Assembly: GCA_043782485.1 (NCBI GenBank)
Contig: JAYWAL010000120.1
Coordinates: 1-27,104 of the forward strand
Source of the DNA: JANXUC01 sp043782485
GTDB taxonomy: Bacteria > Acidobacteriota > Terriglobia > Terriglobales > Acidobacteriaceae
Direction of reading: 5' to 3'
Length of the DNA: 27,104 nt
The notes beneath the pieces are model-generated. The model searched no databases. It had not been told where the DNA came from and saw nothing but the letters and a program-made list of their open reading frames with translations. A program made the translations under genes and the position numbers. Shown here in pieces: positions 23,298 to 27,104 of the stretch; the first letter of the stretch is position 1; each line of letters opens with the position of its first letter.

Positions 23298-24011
23298 TTA
23301 GACAACACGCCCAGGACGTACCACTGGCTTCGGTGCTTTTAGGTGCTCCAGGCCACTCCGCGTGAAGGCTAGCATGACTCGTCCTGGAGCTGGGCGACCC
23401 ATTGCTGTCGCTGGCTGGAACTCGGTGAAGATTAGCGCGTTCTTTACCTGCGGCAGCCATTGCTGGACATCTTCGGGAGAAGATAGCACGCGGTAATCCT
23501 CCACTCGCCCTGAGGCATCAATGTAGGCTTCGACCACCACCGCATCTTCGTTAATGACGCCTTGCTGCAAAGCATAGGCTGAGGCTTTGAATTCGGGCGC
23601 CACATATACCAAAAGTGGAACATCGTTGGGGGCATTGGCGGCCTGCACCGGGAAGGCAAACGATCCCATCAACATGCCAAACACCACCACAGCCGTAACC
23701 AGCCCCGCTGTTGCGGGAACCAGAAAGCGCCGAAAGGCCGTCTCCAGCAGCATTCGCGTGCCCTGCATCTGCGGACGCCGTTCGCGCGCCATTTCCCGCG
23801 ACAACGCCACCCGCAGCTTTAGGGCCAGGTCGGCCGGAACCCGGGGCCTGCCCACCGACAGCAATAAATGCTGACTCTGCCGCAGCTGCGCGTACTCGCG
23901 CTCGCACTCCGCGCACTCTTCAAAATGCCCGCCTAGAGCCTGCATCTGTCGGCCGGTCAAGGCACCATCCAAGTAAGAGGAAAATAGCGATCGAGCCTGC
24001 GTACACTTCAT
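23298..24011 (-). CDS. membrane anti-sigma factor with zinc finger and TonB-C-like domain
   Basis: 237 aa. The cytoplasmic N-terminus carries the anti-sigma zinc motif His29-x3-Cys33-x2-Cys36 plus Cys3. A single membrane helix lies at about 97-119. The periplasmic part (about 130-225) resembles a TonB C-terminal domain (VVVEAYIDASGRVEDYRVL, then FQPATAMGRPAPGRVML). Such proteins hold the partner ECF sigma factor until an envelope signal releases it. The ATG overlaps the sigma stop by 4 bp (ATGA, 24008-24011), the standard arrangement of sigma/anti-sigma pairs. Confidence 0.85.
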   Translation of the reverse strand: MKCTQARSLFSSYLDGALTGRQMQALGGHFEECAECEREYAQLRQSQHLLLSVGRPRVPADLALKLRVALSREMARERRPQMQGTRMLLETAFRRFLVPATAGLVTAVVVFGMLMGSFAFPVQAANAPNDVPLLVYVAPEFKASAYALQQGVINEDAVVVEAYIDASGRVEDYRVLSSPEDVQQWLPQVKNALIFTEFQPATAMGRPAPGRVMLAFTRSGLEHLKAPKPVVRPGRVV

Positions 24012-24772
24012 CGCGTCACCTGAACCTTTTCTCCCGGCGCGGCATGGCGCGCCTTGGCCGGAGGCTTGGCCACTCGCAACCCGATCCCCGCCCCCGTTGT
24101 TTCGATGTATCCTGTCAGTCGCTGCCGCAATGCTTCGCGTCCTCGCGTCAGACGGGATTTCACCGTCCCCAAATTCGTCGCCGTCACTTCCGCGATCTCT
24201 TCATAGGAAAGTTCCTCGATATCCCGCAGCACCAAGGTCGTCCGGTATGGTTCCGGAACATCCCGCAAGGCCAGCTCCACTTGCATCTTAATTTCCGCAT
24301 GGAGAACGCTGTCGAAGGGCGATTCCCCGCGATCCACGAACGTATCTTTCAGGCCGCTGGTCCCGCCCTCGCTGAATTCCGCCTCCGGAACCGATGGTTC
24401 CATCGAGGTTTCCCGCGACTGATGCCGAAACCACCACCGCCGACGGTTGGAGGCCTCGTGCAGCGCGATCCGGTAAATCCAGGTCTTCAGCGACGACTGC
24501 CCATGGAATCGGCGAATCCCGCGAAACACCTTGAGAAAAACTTCCTGCGTCGTATCCGTGGCATCGGCCGGGTCGCTCAGTACGCGGTACACCAGCCCGT
24601 AAACCGTCGCGTGGTAATGCGCCACCAGCCAGGCGTAAGCCTCCTCCGACCCTGCCTGGAGTTCGGCGACGATCGCCGCCTCATCCTCGCGCACCTGGAG
24701 CTGTGCCGACGTCCGAATTCCGATCACGCTCGCGAGATCGCCCAAAGTGGCTGCTCCCGCCATGCTCTTCAT
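24008..24772 (-). CDS. ECF RNA polymerase sigma factor (RpoE-like)
   Basis: 254 aa. Region 2 covers about residues 35-112 (AYAWLVAHYHATVYGLVYRV, then DATDTTQEVFLKVFRGI and SSLKTWIYRIALHEASNRRR). An acidic linker follows, then region 4 at about 165-225 (VPEPYRTTLVLRDIEELSYE, then EEIAEVTATNLGTVKSRLTRG). The extra N-terminal 30 residues and the basic C-terminal tail are longer than typical. ATG 24772 has GAGG 8 nt upstream; the ATG three codons later is possible. A TATAAT lies on this strand at 24791-24786, very close to the start. It is co-transcribed with its anti-sigma factor. Confidence 0.93.
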   Translation of the reverse strand: MKSMAGAATLGDLASVIGIRTSAQLQVREDEAAIVAELQAGSEEAYAWLVAHYHATVYGLVYRVLSDPADATDTTQEVFLKVFRGIRRFHGQSSLKTWIYRIALHEASNRRRWWFRHQSRETSMEPSVPEAEFSEGGTSGLKDTFVDRGESPFDSVLHAEIKMQVELALRDVPEPYRTTLVLRDIEELSYEEIAEVTATNLGTVKSRLTRGREALRQRLTGYIETTGAGIGLRVAKPPAKARHAAPGEKVQVTR

Positions 24773-24785
24773 GGCGTCCGCCTCA

Positions 24786-24791
24786 ATTATA
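24786..24791 (-). promoter_or_regulatory. possible -10 box for the ECF sigma operon
   Basis: A perfect TATAAT on the minus strand, 13 bp before the sigma ATG. The closeness would give an almost leaderless mRNA and no good -35 is present, so this may be chance. Confidence 0.2.
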
Positions 24792-25036
24792 GAATTCTCC
24801 GCCGGACCCCGCTGCCCTAAAATCGGTAGCTACTGGTCATAGACCCCGTGCTGGGGGCAAAGGTTCCCAGCAATCCCCGCGTCAGGAACATGGTCGCCGG
24901 CCCCTGCCACTCCAATCGCAACAAAACAAATAGCTTAAGCGGTCGATCGCATCCGCAGGGCGCTTTGAACGCAGGGGCACCCTCGGCGGGGGTTACGCCT
25001 TAAAAAAAACAGGAAATGCAGGGGGATGGAGAGAAA

Positions 25037-25112
25037 TGGTGGACCTGGTCAGGATCGAACTGACGACCTCTTCCATGCCATGGAAGCGCGCTCCCAGCTG
25101 CGCCACAGGCCC
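25037..25112 (-). tRNA. tRNA-Ala (anticodon GGC)
   Basis: A full 76-nt cloverleaf ending in an encoded CCA. The acceptor stem GGGCCTG pairs with CAGGTCC (one G-T wobble). The anticodon stem CTTCC/GGAAG encloses the loop ATGGCAT with anticodon GGC (reads GCC). The T arm is GTCAG-TTCGATC-CTGAC. No integrase or repeated attachment sequence lies next to it. Confidence 0.95.
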
Positions 25113-25210
25113 ACGTGTAATTCGGAAGGCTCCTTGATTCTCGCTTAGTTGTAAGGGTTCCGTCAAACGGCTAGGGACACTTCAGTACTTTGCGAGCCAG
25201 GTCACGGGCG

Positions 25211-26380
25211 CTAGTTCACGGCCACAAATTTGATGCAGACTGCGGCGGGGACCTTTAAGATTTCGCCAGTTGCGGTTAGGTGGCCTGTTTTGGGGTTGAG
25301 ATGGAAGGCCACGATATTTCCGGACTCCTGATTGGCGACCCACAGTCGGTTGCCGGTGGGGTCGATGGCGAAGCTGCGGGGAATTTTGCCGCCCGTGGGG
25401 ATGTCTTCGAGTTGCTTGAGCGTTCCGCGTTTTGGATCGATGGAGTAGACGGCGAGGCTGTCGTGGCCGCGGTTGGAGGCGTAGAGGAATTTTCCGTTGG
25501 GGTGGACTTCGATTTCGGCAGTGTCATTGTGGGCGGTGAAGTCCCGCGGCAGGGTTGAGATGGTTTGTACGGATTTTAGAACCCCATGTTGGAGATCAAC
25601 CGTCATGGTATTGACGGTGGACTTGAGTTCATCGACCACGTAGGCAAATTTGCCGTTTGGATGCAGGGCGAAGTGCCTGGGGCCGGAACCGGGTTCGACT
25701 TTGGCGAAGGGCGGGTCGTTCGGCGACAACGCGCCTTTTTCGGCATCGAAGCGGTATACCAGCAGTTGATCGAGGCCCAGGTCGGCTGCAACAGCGAACC
25801 GGTTGTCGGGTGTGACTTCGATCCAGTGGGCGTGAGGGCCTTCCTGGCGCTCGTGATTGGGGCCAGAGCCGGCATGTTGCACAACAGAAGACGCTTCTCC
25901 CAGATGGCCATCTTTCAGAATTGGAAAAACGGCGACGCTGCCGCCGGTGTAGTTGGCCACCAGGACGAACTTTCCGGTTCTATCGAGCGCGATGTAGCAG
26001 GGGTCGGCACCGTGGGAGGCGACTTCGTTGAGAAAGGTCAGCTTGCCAGTTTTGGCATCCACGGAAAACGCACTGACGCCGCCGCTAGCCTTGCCCTCGT
26101 ATTTGTCGACCTCATTCACGGCATAGAGGAAATGCCCGCTCGTGTTGGCGGTCACGAACGATGGATTCGTGGTTGCCGCAGCCAGCCCGAGCGATGTCAT
26201 CTTGCCGCTGGTCGGATCGTAATCGTAGGCGTAAATCCCTTTGCTCTCGCCTGTGGTGTAGGTGCCGATGTAGGCGATGTATTTGGATGTGGCGGACGGG
26301 TCGGCTGCAAGGGCGGGAGTTGCGAGTATCGCGAGCACGGCTGCGAAGATGAGGGAGGCGACGAAGTGATTGTGGCGCAT
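25211..26380 (-). CDS. secreted beta-propeller lactonase (6-phosphogluconolactonase-like, YbhE/Pgl family)
   Basis: 389 aa. A Sec signal peptide (hydrophobic core SLIFAAVLAILATPALA, cleavage near residue 26) precedes seven beta-propeller repeats of the lactonase family. Typical blocks are YIGTYTTGESKGIYAY, GPHAHWIEVTPDNRF, GSGPRHFALHPNGKFAYVV, HPNGKFLYASNRGHDSLAVY and PRSFAIDPTGNRLWVANQ. Cytoplasmic Pgl hydrolyses 6-phosphogluconolactone; this copy is exported, so it more likely acts on another sugar lactone or polysaccharide-derived compound in the periplasm. The ATG has only a weak ribosome binding site. It is a single-gene unit. Confidence 0.88.
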   Translation of the reverse strand: MRHNHFVASLIFAAVLAILATPALAADPSATSKYIAYIGTYTTGESKGIYAYDYDPTSGKMTSLGLAAATTNPSFVTANTSGHFLYAVNEVDKYEGKASGGVSAFSVDAKTGKLTFLNEVASHGADPCYIALDRTGKFVLVANYTGGSVAVFPILKDGHLGEASSVVQHAGSGPNHERQEGPHAHWIEVTPDNRFAVAADLGLDQLLVYRFDAEKGALSPNDPPFAKVEPGSGPRHFALHPNGKFAYVVDELKSTVNTMTVDLQHGVLKSVQTISTLPRDFTAHNDTAEIEVHPNGKFLYASNRGHDSLAVYSIDPKRGTLKQLEDIPTGGKIPRSFAIDPTGNRLWVANQESGNIVAFHLNPKTGHLTATGEILKVPAAVCIKFVAVN

Positions 26381-26501
26381 GGTTTCTCAACTTTCCATAT
26401 TGCGATTGCGGGCTCCATTCACTGTAACAAACAGACCGCGATGGCACCGAAACCACGCTAATTTTTCCTTGAGGAGGCACGCTCGGAAACAGGGCGGTTA
26501 C

Positions 26502-26521
26502 GCCACAGCTGAAGCGGTGGC
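26502..26521. repeat. REP-like hairpin with TGAA loop
   Basis: GCCACAGC-TGAA-GCGGTGGC, an 8-bp stem with one mismatch and the same loop as the hairpins at 6196, 6229 and 19048. Confidence 0.45.
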
Positions 26522-26610
26522 CTGGTCCGAATCTTGATCAAGCCACGCTCTGCCAGCCATCGAGAAATCCAGACGGGACGTACTCCATCGTTCTAATTGG
26601 GCAAAACAGT

Positions 26611-26637
26611 GAAAATCCCGCCCGTCGGCAGATTTTC
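26611..26637 (-). terminator. hairpin downstream of the glycosyltransferase gene
   Basis: GAAAATC and GATTTTC form a 7-bp stem, with an inner CCG/CGG pairing in the loop, 17 bp past the stop codon. On the minus strand it is followed by ACTGTTTT, a weak T-run, so it is a plausible but imperfect terminator. Confidence 0.4.
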
Positions 26638-26654
26638 GGTTGCAATTCGAACAT

Positions 26655-27104
26655 CTATACAGTTAAACCCGATTGGGCAACGGCACGGCACACGGCATTG
26701 ATTTCGCTAGCCACCTGACCCCAGGTGCGCTGTGCTGTCAGACTCAACGCCTCCGGACTCCAGTTGCGGTCCAGAGCCTCAGCTAGGCCCCGTGCTAAAT
26801 GCTCGACGTCCCCCGCCCGCACCAAAATTCCAGTTTGGTGACTCACTAGCTCGGGTACACCTCCTACGTTGCTAGCCACGACCGGGCGACCGCAGGCAAG
26901 CGCCTCAATCACCGCATTTGGACACCCTTCGGAATAACTGGGGAGGCAAAATACATCTGCGGCCGCAATCCATCGCGCAATCTTCGCGGCATCCATAGCC
27001 CCCAAGAAACTAATTCTTCCCTTCAAGTGAGGGTCCGACGCACGCCGAAGCAATTCTCCGCCAAGCGGTCCCTCGCCGATACAGACCACCCTTAGATTCG
27101 GACG
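26655..27104 (-). CDS. glycosyltransferase family 4, C-terminal part (truncated by window edge)
   Basis: The frame stays open to the right edge, giving about 149 C-terminal residues. This is the nucleotide-sugar-binding Rossmann domain of a GT-B enzyme: LRVVCIGEGPLGGELL, GRISFLGAMDAAKIARWIAA, then the E-x7-E signature in SYSEGCPNAVIEALACGRPV and SNVGGVPELV. It transfers a sugar from an activated donor, typically in surface or exopolysaccharide synthesis. A GTG at 27089 could be read as a start, but the upstream codons (RPNLR) continue the domain, so the gene begins beyond the window. Confidence 0.9.
   Translation of the reverse strand, partial: RPNLRVVCIGEGPLGGELLRRASDPHLKGRISFLGAMDAAKIARWIAAADVFCLPSYSEGCPNAVIEALACGRPVVASNVGGVPELVSHQTGILVRAGDVEHLARGLAEALDRNWSPEALSLTAQRTWGQVASEINAVCRAVAQSGLTV

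Noticed and set aside
25586..26461. Long plus-strand frame (291 codons) opposite the lactonase
   Set aside because: The opposite strand encodes a clear beta-propeller lactonase with signal peptide. This frame is its shadow.

Overview
The window reads as a chromosomal segment of an Acidobacteriota bacterium (Terriglobia/Koribacter-like). This is an inference from moderately high GC, the gene styles (tandem signal peptidases beside rnc, DUF4382/DUF5666 secreted protein, TPR proteins with Ala/Pro-rich linkers), the abundance of GTG starts and ATGA/GTGA overlaps, and interspersed 'aagggtggggca'-type non-coding repeats. No integrase, transposase or CRISPR array is seen, and most of the sequence is ordinary chromosome.

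Layout. 160-1374 (+): a thiolase, possibly preceded by the 3' end of another gene. 1579-1833 and 5203-5484: two copies of a non-coding inverted-repeat element flanking a bicarbonate/purine locus. That locus (1952-4699, -) is an SbtA-type bicarbonate permease gene followed by purE and purK, with a divergent winged-helix regulator (4836-5162, +) and AT-rich palindromes between them. 5485-6490 is gene-poor but holds a perfect parS site (5648-5663), a 25-codon pqqA-like gene (5971-6048, +), a terminator, a second hairpin and an 11-unit 13-bp tandem repeat. 6491-9652 (+) is a lone RND efflux permease.

9657-17031 (-) is a compact six-gene cluster: a secreted TPR protein, a second TPR protein, rnc, two lepB paralogues and an AsmA-family protein, the last four joined by 4-bp stop/start overlaps at two or more junctions. 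17559-18929 (+) is an NtrC-type sigma-54 activator, converging on a signalling operon (19109-20910, -): a degenerate GGDEF membrane protein that keeps the c-di-GMP I-site, a canonical single-domain receiver, and a receiver whose phospho-acceptor Asp is replaced by Glu. Divergent from it is a secreted DUF4382/DUF5666 protein (21417-22847, +). 23298-24772 (-) is an ECF sigma factor with a membrane anti-sigma factor carrying a TonB-C-like periplasmic domain. Then come tRNA-Ala(GGC), a secreted beta-propeller lactonase, and the 3' part of a group-4 glycosyltransferase running off the right edge.

The most interesting items are the sbtA-purE-purK operon (the transporter's predicted product, bicarbonate, is PurK's substrate), the orphan pqqA, the parS site, the degenerate c-di-GMP/receiver module, and the paired inverted-repeat elements.
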